A DNA stretch of 64,000 bases from an uncultured Eubacteriales bacterium (GCA_900545885.1 URAF01000012.1:11942-75941), one strand, 5' to 3'; positions 50,527 through 59,508 are shown, counted from the stretch's first letter. Program-made: numbers and translations. Notes: generated from the letters alone by a model not told the origin.

Positions 50527-50805
50527 TTACTTCTTACCGGTGGTCTTGTCGCCCGCGTGACCTCTGAAAGTACGCGTGGGAGAGAACTCGCCGAGTTTGC
50601 ATCCGACCATATCTTCCGTAATATAGACGGGCACGTGTTGACGTCCGTTGTGGACGGCGATGGTGTGACCGACCATTTCGGGGAAGATTGTCGAGGAACG
50701 GGACCATGTCTTTACAGGACGAATGTCGCCGCTCTCGTTCATAGCAATGATTCTTTTCATAAGCCTTTCTTCAACATAAGGCCCTTTCTTAACGCTTCTA
50801 CTCAT
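50527..50805 (-). CDS. rpsS: 30S ribosomal protein S19
   Basis: The 92-residue head protein has MSRSVKKGPYVEERLMKRI, TWSRSSTIFPEMVGHTIAVHNG and GEFSPTRTFRGHAG. Confidence 0.97.
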   Translation of the reverse strand: MSRSVKKGPYVEERLMKRIIAMNESGDIRPVKTWSRSSTIFPEMVGHTIAVHNGRQHVPVYITEDMVGCKLGEFSPTRTFRGHAGDKTTGKK

Positions 50806-50815
50806 TTAATCCTCC

Positions 50816-51643
50816 CTAGTTCACACGCTTGATGATGAACTTGCTGGAAATGTTCTTCTTCTTTCTGGTCTTGTAACCCAGAGTCGGTTTACCCCAAGGA
50901 GTAACAGGGGTGGGCATACCGATAGGAGATTTGCCTTCGCCGCCGCCGTGGGGGTGATCGCAGGGGTTCATGACGACGCCGCGGACGGTGGGACGAATGC
51001 CCATGTGACGGGTTTTACCCGCTTTACCGACGCGGACGATTTCGTGATCGAGGTTACCGACCTGACCGACCGTCGCTCTGCAACGTGCGAGAACGTATCT
51101 CATTTCGCCGCTGGGCATACGCAGGGTTGCGTATCTGCCTTCTTTTGCCATGAGCTGTGCGGAGTTGCCCGCCGCTCTTGCAATCTGACCGCCCTTACCG
51201 GGTTGCAACTCGATGTTGTGAACCATCGTACCGACGGGGATAGCCGAAAGAGGAAGCGCGTTGCCGACTTTGATATCGACTTCGTCGCCGCTCACGACGG
51301 TGTCGCCGACGCTGAGACCGAGAGGTGCGAGAATGTATCTCTTTTCGCCGTCCGCATAATAAAGCAGTGCGATGTTAGCGGAACGGTTGGGGTCATACTG
51401 AATGGATGCGACTTTCGCGGGGATGTTGTCCTTGTTGCGTTTGAAGTCGATGACTCTGTATTTGGTTCTGTTGCCGCCGCCGATATGACGAACGGTGATT
51501 CTGCCCATGGAGTTTCTTCCGCCGGTCTTGTTCTTGGAAACGAGCAAAGAACGTTCGGGAGTGGTGGAAGTGATTTCCTCAAAGGCGGACACCGTCATGA
51601 AACGACGTGCGGGAGATGTAGGTTTATATTTCTTAATAGCCAT
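50816..51643 (-). CDS. rplB: 50S ribosomal protein L2
   Basis: The 275-residue peptidyl-transferase-centre protein has GGRNSMGRITVRHIGGGNRT, the OB region and GVVMNPCDHPHGGGEGKSPIGMP with the catalytic-site-proximal His. Full length. Confidence 0.98.
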   Translation of the reverse strand: MAIKKYKPTSPARRFMTVSAFEEITSTTPERSLLVSKNKTGGRNSMGRITVRHIGGGNRTKYRVIDFKRNKDNIPAKVASIQYDPNRSANIALLYYADGEKRYILAPLGLSVGDTVVSGDEVDIKVGNALPLSAIPVGTMVHNIELQPGKGGQIARAAGNSAQLMAKEGRYATLRMPSGEMRYVLARCRATVGQVGNLDHEIVRVGKAGKTRHMGIRPTVRGVVMNPCDHPHGGGEGKSPIGMPTPVTPWGKPTLGYKTRKKKNISSKFIIKRVN

Positions 51644-51656
51644 AATCCGATTCTCC

Positions 51657-51947
51657 TTATGCCAAGCTCTCGAAGAACTCGATTGCCTTGCTGTCGGCGG
51701 TCAGAGTGACGATAGCCTTTTTGAAGGAAGAAGTTCTGCCCTCGTGGCGTCCCATTCTCTTGACTTTGCCGTCATAGTTGGAAGTGTTGACTTTTGCGAC
51801 CTTCACGCCGAAGATTTCCTCTACCGCAGCCTTGATTTGGGTTTTGTTTGCGGATTTGAGAACTTTGAAGGTGTATCTCTTTTCGGGGATACCGTCATAG
51901 CTCTTTTCGGAAAGGACGGGCGAAATGATGATATCGTATGCTGTCAT
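51657..51947 (-). CDS. rplW: 50S ribosomal protein L23
   Basis: The 96-residue protein has DIIISPVLSEKSYDGI, KYTFKV-like KRYTFKVLKSANKTQIKAAVEEIFGVKV. It is the ribosome docking site for trigger factor and SRP. Overlaps rplD by four bases. Confidence 0.96.
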   Translation of the reverse strand: MTAYDIIISPVLSEKSYDGIPEKRYTFKVLKSANKTQIKAAVEEIFGVKVAKVNTSNYDGKVKRMGRHEGRTSSFKKAIVTLTADSKAIEFFESLA

Positions 51948-52564
51948 TGTGCTGCCTCCTCGAGTTTCTTGATTGCACCCTTGGTGATAACGAGGTTGCG
52001 GGTGGCAACGATGTCGTACACGTTGAGCAGTCTGACTTCTTCGAGAGAAACGGTGGGAATGTTCTTGCTCGCGCGGAGCGCCATTTCATCGTACTCTTCG
52101 ACGACGAACAGAGTCTTGCCGTTGAGTTTGAGTGCTTCGACCGCTTCGGCAACGAGTTTGGTTTTGGGTTCGGCAAGCGCGAACTTGTCGAGCACGACCA
52201 CTTGTTCCTGACGGATTTTCTCGGAAAGTGCGGAATAGAACGCCGCCTTTCTCATGCTCTTGTTGACTTTCTGGGAGAAGTCGCGGGGTTTCTTTGCGAA
52301 AACAACGCCGCCGCCCACATAGTGAGGAGCAACGATGCTGCCCTGACGAGCGCGACCGGTACCCTTCTGACGATAGGGTTTTGCGCCGCCGCCGCGGACT
52401 TCGCTTCTGGTGAGTGCGCTCATGGTACCCTGACGTTTGTTGGCAAGCTGCGCAACTACGACCTGATGAATGAGAGCCTCGTTATATTCGCATCCGAAGA
52501 CGGAATCGCTGACTTCGATGGTTCCGGCGGATTTGCCGGTCATATTAAAAACTTTCAGTTTCAT
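51944..52564 (-). CDS. rplD: 50S ribosomal protein L4
   Basis: The 206-residue protein has the tunnel loop RSEVRGGGAKPYRQKGTGRAR and KPRDFSQKVNKSMRKAAFYSALS. L4 controls the S10 operon in several bacteria. Confidence 0.97.
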   Translation of the reverse strand: MKLKVFNMTGKSAGTIEVSDSVFGCEYNEALIHQVVVAQLANKRQGTMSALTRSEVRGGGAKPYRQKGTGRARQGSIVAPHYVGGGVVFAKKPRDFSQKVNKSMRKAAFYSALSEKIRQEQVVVLDKFALAEPKTKLVAEAVEALKLNGKTLFVVEEYDEMALRASKNIPTVSLEEVRLLNVYDIVATRNLVITKGAIKKLEEAAQ

Positions 52565-52576
52565 ATCTACCTCCGA

Positions 52577-53206
52577 CTAACCCTTGATGGAATCTTTGAC
52601 GACTACCACTCCACCCTTCGGGCCGGGGATTGCGCCTTTGATGAGCAACAGGTTTCTCGCCTTGTCGACTCTTGCGACGGTGAGATTCTGTACCGTAACC
52701 TTCTCATGTCCCCACTGGCCGGGCATATGCTTGTTTTTGAAGACTCTGGAAGGAGAAGAGCACGCGCCCATGGAGCCTACGCCTCTGTGATAACCGGAGC
52801 CGTGAGCCATAGGTCCTCTGTGCTGGTTCCATCTCTGGATGACGCCCGAAAAACCGTGACCTTTGGAAGTACCGGTGACGTCGACTTTGTCGCCTTCGTT
52901 GAACATGTCGCAGGTCAGTTCCTGTCCGAGCGCGTAGGCTGCACAGTTTGCGAAACGGAGTTCACGGAGATAACGTTTGACTTCGACGCCGGCTTTCTTG
53001 AAGTGACCGGCAACGGGTTTGTTTACTCTTGTTTCTTTGATAGAGCCGAATCCGACTTGTACGGCTTCGTATCCGTCGTTTTCTTTGGTCTTGATTTGCA
53101 CAACGGTGCAGGGACCCGCTTCGACGACGGTGACGGGGATAACCTTGCCGTCAGCCGTGAAAATCTGGCTCATTCCGAGTTTTTTTCCGATGATTGCTTT
53201 ATCCAT
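52577..53206 (-). CDS. rplC: 50S ribosomal protein L3
   Basis: The 209-residue assembly initiator has IGKKLGMSQIFTADGKVIPVTV, VTGTSKGHGFSGVIQRWN and SSPSRVFKNKHMPGQWGHEKVTVQN. Confidence 0.97.
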   Translation of the reverse strand: MDKAIIGKKLGMSQIFTADGKVIPVTVVEAGPCTVVQIKTKENDGYEAVQVGFGSIKETRVNKPVAGHFKKAGVEVKRYLRELRFANCAAYALGQELTCDMFNEGDKVDVTGTSKGHGFSGVIQRWNQHRGPMAHGSGYHRGVGSMGACSSPSRVFKNKHMPGQWGHEKVTVQNLTVARVDKARNLLLIKGAIPGPKGGVVVVKDSIKG

Positions 53207-53234
53207 GTAAAGTTCATCCTCCTTTTATTTTCCG

Positions 53235-53543
53235 TCAGAGCTTGATGGAAATATCAACGCCGGCAGGAAGGTCGAGCTTCATGAGAGAGTCGACGGTCTT
53301 GGAAGTGGGGTTGAATATGTCGATCAAACGCTTGTGTGTTCTGAGTTCGAACTGCTCGCGGCTGTCTTTGTACTTGTGGGTAGCACGCAAAATGGTGACT
53401 ATTTCCTTCTCGGTGGGAAGGGGGATAGGACCGGAAACCTTGGTACCCGTCTTCTTCACAGTCTCAACGATTTTCTCTGCGGAGAGGTCGATGAGGTTGT
53501 GGTCGTAAGCCTTGAGCTTGATTCTGATTTTTTGTCCAGCCAT
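53235..53543 (-). CDS. rpsJ: 30S ribosomal protein S10 (first gene of superoperon)
   Basis: The 102-residue protein has KIRIKLKAYDHNLIDLSAEKI and RTHKRLIDIFNPTSKTVDSLMKLDLPAGVDISIKL. It also serves transcription antitermination with NusB. ATG 53543 follows CAGGAGG. A longer frame to 53567 has no site. Confidence 0.97.
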   Translation of the reverse strand: MAGQKIRIKLKAYDHNLIDLSAEKIVETVKKTGTKVSGPIPLPTEKEIVTILRATHKYKDSREQFELRTHKRLIDIFNPTSKTVDSLMKLDLPAGVDISIKL

Positions 53544-53584
53544 TATATTAGCCTCCTGATATAACACTTGTCCGTGTGTGTCTT

Positions 53585-53674
53585 ATATTTTCAACCCGCC
53601 GAAAACGGCGGCAAAAAGCGCGTGTCGCATGGACACAGCGTGACTATGATATAATTTTGGAAAATCTTTGTCAA
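53585..53674 (-). promoter_or_regulatory. S10 superoperon promoter and structured leader
   Basis: On the minus strand TTGACA (53669-53674), 17 bases, TATCAT (53646-53651). The leader of about 95 bases contains GTGTC-N5-GACAC, then CCGCC-GTTTT-CGGCGG near 53596-53611. These stems may form a ribosomal-protein-binding leader. Upstream, 53675-53913 is AT-rich and shows no gene. Confidence 0.65.
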
Positions 53675-53913
53675 GCAAAATTACGCTGAAATTTCGCGGA
53701 ATTTATAATATGTATTAGAAATATACGTTCCTACAATATATAGTATAAATATAATAGGCAAAACCGCCTTTACGCTCCCCTCACCGCCCTTGCGAAAATA
53801 CTGTTCCTAGCAATACGCAAAGCCGATATCGGAGCAACAAAAAATTATGAGCAACACCGACTTATGCCCTTATACCCTCTTGCTTTAACACTCACGCGTA
53901 CACGTACCTAAAT

Positions 53914-54513
53914 TTATACATATTCCGCCAACGCAGTGCAATAGCCGTCGTAAACCAGTTTGAACCTGTAAGGCGTTCCGTCGATTTCTTCTTCGAAATA
54001 AACATAAATCTGTACATTGTTTTGCAGCGGGTGCATTTGTGTCGGGTTATGATACTGCATGTACAAAGGAGTATCGAAAGTTATATTTGCTTTTTGCGTT
54101 TCATCAGGATTAAGTTTCAAATAAGAAATAAACGAATAATAAGGTATTAACTCCGACGGCATCTTCCCGAGCGTACCCGTAAAGTTCGTTTCATTCAAAG
54201 AAACAACGATTTTGTCGCCAAGAAGTTCTACAAATTTCTGAACTGCATAAATTTTTTGGTTCTCCCCTGTATAATGCTTTAATTCATACAGGTCTTCAAG
54301 CACAGGATGTGTTTCTTGGTCTTGCCAATATGTATCACTCCAAATATCCGTTTCCGTTCGCAGATAAGTATAGGTTTCAATAAACTTGTCAGTACGGTAA
54401 CGCTCGAAATCGCTAATTTCTTCCTCGCCTTCTTTCCCGCACGCAACGAACGATATCACGCACGCACAAAGCATCAAAGCCGTCAACATTGCTACAAAAA
54501 TTTTCTTCTTCAT
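53914..54513 (-). CDS. Lipoprotein of unknown function
   Basis: The 199-residue product starts MKKKIFVAMLTALMLCACVISFVAC, giving lipobox SFVAC (Cys25). The mature part is acidic at first (GKEGEEEISDFERYRTDKFIETY) and later beta-rich (VQIYVYFEEEIDGTPYRFKLVYDGYC). I do not recognise it. ATG 54513 is chosen for the canonical signal and GGGGAAGAG site. It lies upstream of the ribosomal operon promoter on the same strand and is likely independent. Confidence 0.75.
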   Translation of the reverse strand: MKKKIFVAMLTALMLCACVISFVACGKEGEEEISDFERYRTDKFIETYTYLRTETDIWSDTYWQDQETHPVLEDLYELKHYTGENQKIYAVQKFVELLGDKIVVSLNETNFTGTLGKMPSELIPYYSFISYLKLNPDETQKANITFDTPLYMQYHNPTQMHPLQNNVQIYVYFEEEIDGTPYRFKLVYDGYCTALAEYV

Positions 54514-54600
54514 ACTCTTCCCCGGACACAATGTTTATCTTCTTAAACTATAAACACATTTGAATGCCTGTTTGTCCAACCTTAGCAATAAACAAATCAT

Positions 54601-54794
54601 TTTTTTATGCAATCAGGGACGGAGCTAACATTTATTTTTTTATGCATATAAAGCACAATACCTTTTTACGTTTTCACCATAAATATCCACTAAACACTAG
54701 CTTTTCAACACAATCCACTCCATAATTTTCTGCAATGGGGACGGAGCAATTTTGCATAATTTAATCATTTTTGCTCCGTCCCCAGTGCAGAAAA
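54601..54794. repeat. REP-like palindromic repeat cluster
   Basis: CTGCAATGGGGACGGAGCAA (54730-54749) and its inverted partner (54771-54790) match at 19 of 20 positions, extending outward with TTTT/AAAA, around a 21-base AT-rich loop. A third, unpaired, similar unit, TGCAATCAGGGACGGAGC, lies at about 54609-54626. Paired GGGGACGGAGC / GCTCCGTCCCC units resemble extragenic palindromes mobilised by TnpA-REP-type enzymes, though no such gene is in the window. Confidence 0.7.
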
Positions 54795-54816
54795 ACTTTT
54801 TTATATCCGAACAAAA

Positions 54817-54840
54817 AAACTCCGCCGACTGGCGGAGTTC
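54817..54840 (-). terminator. Terminator of the his operon
   Basis: AACTCCGCC-AGTC-GGCGGAGTT on the minus strand followed by TTTTTTG, 37 bases beyond the hisIE stop. Confidence 0.85.
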
Positions 54841-54876
54841 TCATTTCAAGTGGCACGCTCACTTTTGCAGTGACGG

Positions 54877-55524
54877 TTACTTCATTTTTTCCTGCTTTAT
54901 CTTTTTGTCGACTACGTGGCGCTTTTCGAGTTCGCCCGTGACGTCCCTCAAAGATATGCCCATTTCAACCATGAGCACCATTACGTGATAAGCAAGGTCG
55001 GCGATCTCGAATACCGTTTCTTCCTTGCTGCCGCCTTTACCCGCGACGATGACTTCCGTACTCTCTTCTCCTACCTTCTTCAAAATTTTGTCTATTCCTT
55101 TGTCGAAAAGGTAAGTCGTGTACGACCCTTCTTTGGGATTGGTCTTTCTTCCCTTGATAAGCTCGTAAAGAGCGTCGTAAGAAAACTGCTTGTAATCTTC
55201 CGACACCCATACGGCGTTGTGGAAACAACTCTCCTCACCCGTGTGGCATGCGGGACCGTCTTTGACGACTTCCACCGTCAACGCGTCCAGGTCGCAGTCC
55301 GCAATGATTGCCACGATATGCTGATAGTTGCCGCTCGTTTCGCCTTTGAGCCAAAGCTGTTTGCGCGAACGGCTGTAAAAACAAGTCAGTCCTTTCTGCA
55401 TGCTGATTGCAAGGCTTTCGCGGTTCATATACGCAAGTGTCAGCACCTCTTTGGTGAAATGGTCCACTACCACCGCGGGTATCAGTCCGTTGCTGTCAAA
55501 TTTGAGTTCGTCGACGCTAATCAT
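54877..55524 (-). CDS. hisIE: Bifunctional phosphoribosyl-AMP cyclohydrolase / phosphoribosyl-ATP pyrophosphohydrolase
   Basis: The 215-residue fusion runs steps 2 and 3 of histidine synthesis. The HisI half has VLTLAYMNRESL, FYSRSRKQLWLKGETSG, DCDLDAL and the metal Cys of GPACHTGEESCF. The HisE half has KKVGEESTEVIVAGK and AYHVMVLMVEMG. It is separated from hisF by 95 bases with a small ATCGG/CCGAT hairpin but no promoter, and is the last gene of the operon. Confidence 0.95.
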   Translation of the reverse strand: MISVDELKFDSNGLIPAVVVDHFTKEVLTLAYMNRESLAISMQKGLTCFYSRSRKQLWLKGETSGNYQHIVAIIADCDLDALTVEVVKDGPACHTGEESCFHNAVWVSEDYKQFSYDALYELIKGRKTNPKEGSYTTYLFDKGIDKILKKVGEESTEVIVAGKGGSKEETVFEIADLAYHVMVLMVEMGISLRDVTGELEKRHVVDKKIKQEKMK

Positions 55525-55619
55525 AGTTTATCTCCGTATTTTGTTGTATTAAATCCTGTTTTCGATATTTTTCTTTATGAGCGCAAGCACATTGCGCGCA
55601 ATCGGAATAAGTCCGATTT

Positions 55620-56381
55620 TCAGTTTATGCGCATCGGCACGCACTGGTCAGCAAGATATTTTTTCAGTTGTTTGATGTCCACTATTCCCTTATGGAAAAT
55701 GCCTGCGGCGAGTCCTGCGTCCACGCCTTCTACCTTGCGGAAAAGTTCCGCAAAATGCTCGGCGCACCCCGCGCCGCCGGACGCTATAACGGGTATGTGC
55801 ACCTTATCGCAAACAGCGGAAAGCATTTCAAGGTCGAATCCGCCGCGCACGCCGTCGGTGTCTATGCTGTTGAGCACAATCTCACCCGCGCCTTCTTCCT
55901 GTCCGCGGTACGCCCATTCTACGGCGTCAATCCCGGTAGGCACACGTCCGCCTTTTGAGAACACCTCGAACCGTCCGTCCACGCGCTTTGCGTCGATGGA
56001 CAGCACTACGCACTGGTTTCCGTATTTCTTTGCGGCTTGCCCCACAATATCGGGGTTTGCGATTGCGCCCGAGTTGACGCTAACCTTGTCCGCGCCGCAT
56101 TTCAGCACTCTGTCAAAGTCCTCTATGCCGTTTATGCCGCCGCCCACGGTCAGCGGAATGAAAACTTCCGACGCAACCGCCGTCAACGTATCGGCAAACA
56201 GTTTTCTGCCCGCGAACGACGCCGTAATGTCGTAAAACACGAGTTCGTCCGCACCCGACTTGTTGTAAAACCGCGCAAGGTCGACGGGGTCGGCTATATC
56301 CTGCAACCCTTGAAAGTTGGTGCCTTTCACCACTCTGCCGTCCTTGACGTCAAGGCACGGAATAATTCTTTTGGCTAACAT
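55620..56381 (-). CDS. hisF: Imidazole glycerol phosphate synthase, cyclase subunit
   Basis: The 253-residue TIM barrel makes IGP and AICAR together with HisH. The catalytic Asp is in IIPCLDVKDGRVVKG, the second in VLNSIDTDGVRGGFD. Phosphate loops are PLTVGGGINGIEDF and PVIASGGAGCAEHF. Overlaps hisA by seven bases. Confidence 0.96.
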   Translation of the reverse strand: MLAKRIIPCLDVKDGRVVKGTNFQGLQDIADPVDLARFYNKSGADELVFYDITASFAGRKLFADTLTAVASEVFIPLTVGGGINGIEDFDRVLKCGADKVSVNSGAIANPDIVGQAAKKYGNQCVVLSIDAKRVDGRFEVFSKGGRVPTGIDAVEWAYRGQEEGAGEIVLNSIDTDGVRGGFDLEMLSAVCDKVHIPVIASGGAGCAEHFAELFRKVEGVDAGLAAGIFHKGIVDIKQLKKYLADQCVPMRIN

Positions 56382-57100
56382 TTTCCCTCCCCGACCGCGG
56401 CAAGCGCAACTTCGAGCGGCAGCGCGCCCGAATACATCGCCTTTCCGAGTATTGCTCCGTATATTCCCATTTCTTTCAGCGCTTTGAGTTCGTCCGCACG
56501 GGTTATACCGCCCGACGCCACGATTTTCAACCCTTTCAGACCGCTCAACCTATCGTAAGCCTGCAAGTTGGTGCCTGCAAGCATACCGTCACGCGATATG
56601 TCCGTATAAATCACACAATCAACGCCCGAGTCACGCAGATATTCGCAGAACTCGAACGAGTTTATGTCAGTTACCGTTTTCCAGCCGTGAATTGCAACTT
56701 TGCCGTCCTTGGCGTCTACGCCGACCGCGATTTTGTCCCCGAACTTTTTAACTGCCCTCAACACGAAATCGGGTTGTTCGACAGCCACTGTTCCGAGAAT
56801 AACTCTGCCCGCGCCCGCTTCGATATACTGTTCTATTCTCTTTTCGTCGCGTATTCCGCCGCCGACTTCGAGAAACATTCCGAGCCTGGACGCAACTTCC
56901 GATATGACGCCCGCGTTCACGGGTACGCCCTCCAACGCTCCGTCAAGGTCGACCATATGAATGTTTTTTGCACCGAGTCTGACAAAACTTTCCGCTGTGG
57001 CAAAAGGGTTGTCACCGTATACCGTCATTCTGTCGTAGTCGCCTTCGGTAAGTCTTACGACTTTGGCACCGCGCAAATCTATTGCGGGAAACAGCTCCAT
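56375..57100 (-). CDS. hisA: ProFAR isomerase
   Basis: The 241-residue TIM barrel carries out the Amadori isomerisation of ProFAR. It has FPAIDLRGAKVVRLTEGDY (catalytic Asp), FLEVGGGIRDE, YTDISRDGMLAG (second Asp) and IVASGGITRADEL. ATG 57100 follows GGGAGG. The frame upstream to 57133 lies in hisH. Confidence 0.95.
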   Translation of the reverse strand: MELFPAIDLRGAKVVRLTEGDYDRMTVYGDNPFATAESFVRLGAKNIHMVDLDGALEGVPVNAGVISEVASRLGMFLEVGGGIRDEKRIEQYIEAGAGRVILGTVAVEQPDFVLRAVKKFGDKIAVGVDAKDGKVAIHGWKTVTDINSFEFCEYLRDSGVDCVIYTDISRDGMLAGTNLQAYDRLSGLKGLKIVASGGITRADELKALKEMGIYGAILGKAMYSGALPLEVALAAVGEGKC

Positions 57101-57102
57101 AT

Positions 57103-57819
57103 TTACCTCCCTTCGGCCGCGCACGTGCCGCACACGCTATCTTTGCAAGCCTTTCTTTCGTCCAAGCCTGTGCTCGTTCCGTTTGCTCCCTTGCCTGCGG
57201 CTACGCTGTATTCGTCGCAAAGCTCCCCGAACGCTCTCAGAATGTTAAGCCCCGTGTCCCCGCTTTTTTCGGGGTGGAACTGCGTTCCGAACACGTTTCC
57301 CTTTGCCACTACTCCCGTAACGGAAACGCCGTATTCGCTTGTCGCCGCAACGTCATCGTCGCAATCGGTCGCATAATAGGAATGCACGTAGTAAACGTAA
57401 TCGCCGTTTTTGATATATTTGAAAAGCGGACAGTCTTTCACTATGTCAAGCGAATTCCAGCCCATATGCGGAACTTTCATTCCCGCTGGCAAATCGAAAG
57501 GAACGACGTTACCTTTGATAAAACCGAGCCCCTCGTGTTCTCCGTATTCAAAACTTTTGTCAAAGAGCATCTGCATACCGAGACAAATGCCGAGAAAAGG
57601 CTTGCCCTTTTGCGCTTCTTCGCGCAAAACTGGTTCAAGTCCCGTTGCGCGCAACTTTTCGCGCGCGTCGCCGAACGCGCCGACACCGGGGAGAATAATC
57701 CCGTCCGCCCGTCGTAATACGTCGGCGTCGGAAGTCACCACCGCGTCGAGCCCGATGTATTTCAGCGAGCAAACCAACGAAAAAAGGTTGCCCACTCCGT
57801 AATCGACTACCGCTATCAT
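57103..57819 (-). CDS. hisH: Imidazole glycerol phosphate synthase, glutaminase subunit, with Cys-containing tail
   Basis: The 238-residue class I amidotransferase has the nucleophile in FLGICLGMQMLF and the His-Glu pair in GTQFHPEKSGDTG. The normal end is near FGELCDEY. About 35 more residues follow with a KACKDSVCGTC cluster, absent from usual HisH of about 200-205 residues. ATG 57819 (MIAVVDYGVGNLFS) is the conserved start. It feeds ammonia to HisF. Confidence 0.94.
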   Translation of the reverse strand: MIAVVDYGVGNLFSLVCSLKYIGLDAVVTSDADVLRRADGIILPGVGAFGDAREKLRATGLEPVLREEAQKGKPFLGICLGMQMLFDKSFEYGEHEGLGFIKGNVVPFDLPAGMKVPHMGWNSLDIVKDCPLFKYIKNGDYVYYVHSYYATDCDDDVAATSEYGVSVTGVVAKGNVFGTQFHPEKSGDTGLNILRAFGELCDEYSVAAGKGANGTSTGLDERKACKDSVCGTCAAEGR

Positions 57820-57820
57820 A

Positions 57821-58411
57821 TCACAGAATTCCTTTTGTGGTCGGAAGTTTGTCGGCATTTGCGGCGTCCACCGAGCACGCCTGCGCCACCGCTCTGCCGA
57901 AAGCCTTGAAAATGCCTTCGACAATGTGATGTATGTTTGTGCCGTAAAGTTTCTTTATGTGCAACGTGACGTTTGCCGACCTGACGAACGCCGCGAAAAA
58001 CTCCTGCACGAGTTCGGTGTCAAGGTCGCCCACCTTATATTCGTCGGGGAAAACCACGTCAAAATTGAGATAACTTCTTCCGCTGAAATCGAGAGCGCAA
58101 AGAATGAGCGCTTCGTCCATAGGCAGTATCACGTCACCGTAACGGCGAATACCTTTCTTATCGCCGAGCGCCTCGGAAAACGCCTTGCCGAGGCAAATGC
58201 CGACGTCTTCCGCGGAATGGTGAAAATCCACTTCCTTGTCTCCGCGGCATACCATATCGAGGTCGAAAGAGCCGTGCCGCGTAAACTGTTCCAGCATATG
58301 GTCGAAGAAATGACTTCCCGAAGACACGTTGTACTTTCCTTCGCCGTCGACAACGAGAGTAAGATTGATGTCCGTTTCGGTTGTTTTTCTCACAATTTGC
58401 GATTTTCTCAT
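57821..58411 (-). CDS. hisB: Imidazoleglycerol-phosphate dehydratase
   Basis: The 196-residue monofunctional dehydratase has manganese-binding repeats SHFFDHMLEQFTRHG and DFHHSAEDVGICLGKAF, then TLHIKKLYGTNIHHIVEGIFKAFGRA. There is no phosphatase domain fused, in contrast to E. coli HisB. Overlaps hisC by four bases. Confidence 0.96.
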   Translation of the reverse strand: MRKSQIVRKTTETDINLTLVVDGEGKYNVSSGSHFFDHMLEQFTRHGSFDLDMVCRGDKEVDFHHSAEDVGICLGKAFSEALGDKKGIRRYGDVILPMDEALILCALDFSGRSYLNFDVVFPDEYKVGDLDTELVQEFFAAFVRSANVTLHIKKLYGTNIHHIVEGIFKAFGRAVAQACSVDAANADKLPTTKGIL

Positions 58412-59508
58412 ATTCCTTTCTCCTTGATAATCTGTTTGATTGCGTCGGTCAATGCGTCGTTCTGTTCCTTGGAACCCACCGTAATTCTGACGTAGGGTTT
58501 CAGGGCTTCGTCACTGAGAAAACGCACCAGTACGCCCTTTTCTTTGAGTGCAAGATACAGTTCCTTGCCGCCGATTTTCGGGTGTGCCGCAAGCACGAAG
58601 TTCGCAAGCGACGGCGTGACGTAAAACCCGAGTTCCGCAAGCGTCTTTTTAAGTCTTTCGCGTTCCGCTTTAACCGCGGACGTCGTCATTTCGAAATACT
58701 CTTCGTCCGAAACCGCCGCCGCTCCCGCAAGTATGCTAAGTCGGTTGAGATTGTAAGGATTGAAACTGAACTTCATCTTGTTCAAATCCTCGACAATAGC
58801 CTCCGACGCTATTGCAAATCCCACTCTGCCGCCCGCAAGCTGTCGCGACTTCGACATAGTCTGAACGACAATCAGGTTGTCGAACTCGTCAAGGAGCCCG
58901 AGCGCACTCTCTCCGCCGAAATCGCAATACGCTTCGTCTATTATGACCAAACGGTCTTTATCGGCAGAAAGCAGGGTTTTTATATCGGAAACAGGCAGAT
59001 AAATTCCGGTTTGCGCGTTGGGATTGGCAATCGTGATATTGTCTTTTATACCCTCGAACGCTTTTACGTCAATCGAGAAATCTTCGCGAAGCGGCACGGA
59101 ATTGAACTTTATTCCGAATATTTCGCAGAATACGGGATAGAACCCGTAACCGATTTCGGGGCAAACCATCCCCTTGTCCTTTCCGCAAAACGCCTGAAAA
59201 CAAAATGCCAGAACTTCGTCCGAGCCGTTGCCGACAAACACCTGCGACGGTTTTATGCCTTTGCCTCCGCCCTCGCGCGAAATTCTGTCAAAACGCGTGG
59301 CAATCGCGTCAACCAGAACTTTTGCCGTGGGGTCGGAATACAGGTTTAGTTTTGCCACCTCTTCACCGTTCAACGCGGCAAGCACAGCGGGCGACGGAGG
59401 GAAAGGCGACTCGTTTGTATTCAGTTTGACATATCTTTTGTCCTGCGGCTGTTCGCCCGGGACGTACGGTTTCATTGCCGCATATCTTTCGTCCAGAAAT
59501 CTGCTCAT
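58408..59508 (-). CDS. hisC: Histidinol-phosphate aminotransferase
   Basis: The 366-residue PLP enzyme has KLNTNESPFPPSP, NGSDEVLAF, IIDEAYCDFGG and the PLP-lysine region VVQTMSKSRQLAGGRVGFA. Overlaps both neighbours by four bases. Confidence 0.95.
   Translation of the reverse strand: MSRFLDERYAAMKPYVPGEQPQDKRYVKLNTNESPFPPSPAVLAALNGEEVAKLNLYSDPTAKVLVDAIATRFDRISREGGGKGIKPSQVFVGNGSDEVLAFCFQAFCGKDKGMVCPEIGYGFYPVFCEIFGIKFNSVPLREDFSIDVKAFEGIKDNITIANPNAQTGIYLPVSDIKTLLSADKDRLVIIDEAYCDFGGESALGLLDEFDNLIVVQTMSKSRQLAGGRVGFAIASEAIVEDLNKMKFSFNPYNLNRLSILAGAAAVSDEEYFEMTTSAVKAERERLKKTLAELGFYVTPSLANFVLAAHPKIGGKELYLALKEKGVLVRFLSDEALKPYVRITVGSKEQNDALTDAIKQIIKEKGI

Noticed and set aside
51938..53245. Long plus-strand open frame (435 codons) across rplD and rplC, and a similar one of 481 codons at 47227-48672
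   Set aside because: Both lie opposite highly conserved ribosomal genes. They are shadows of codon-biased genes.
55540..55620. Short frame between hisF and hisIE (KIGLIPIARNVLALIKKNIE)
   Set aside because: It has no start codon or ribosome site, overlaps the hisF end out of frame, and hisF is already full length. Probably chance.
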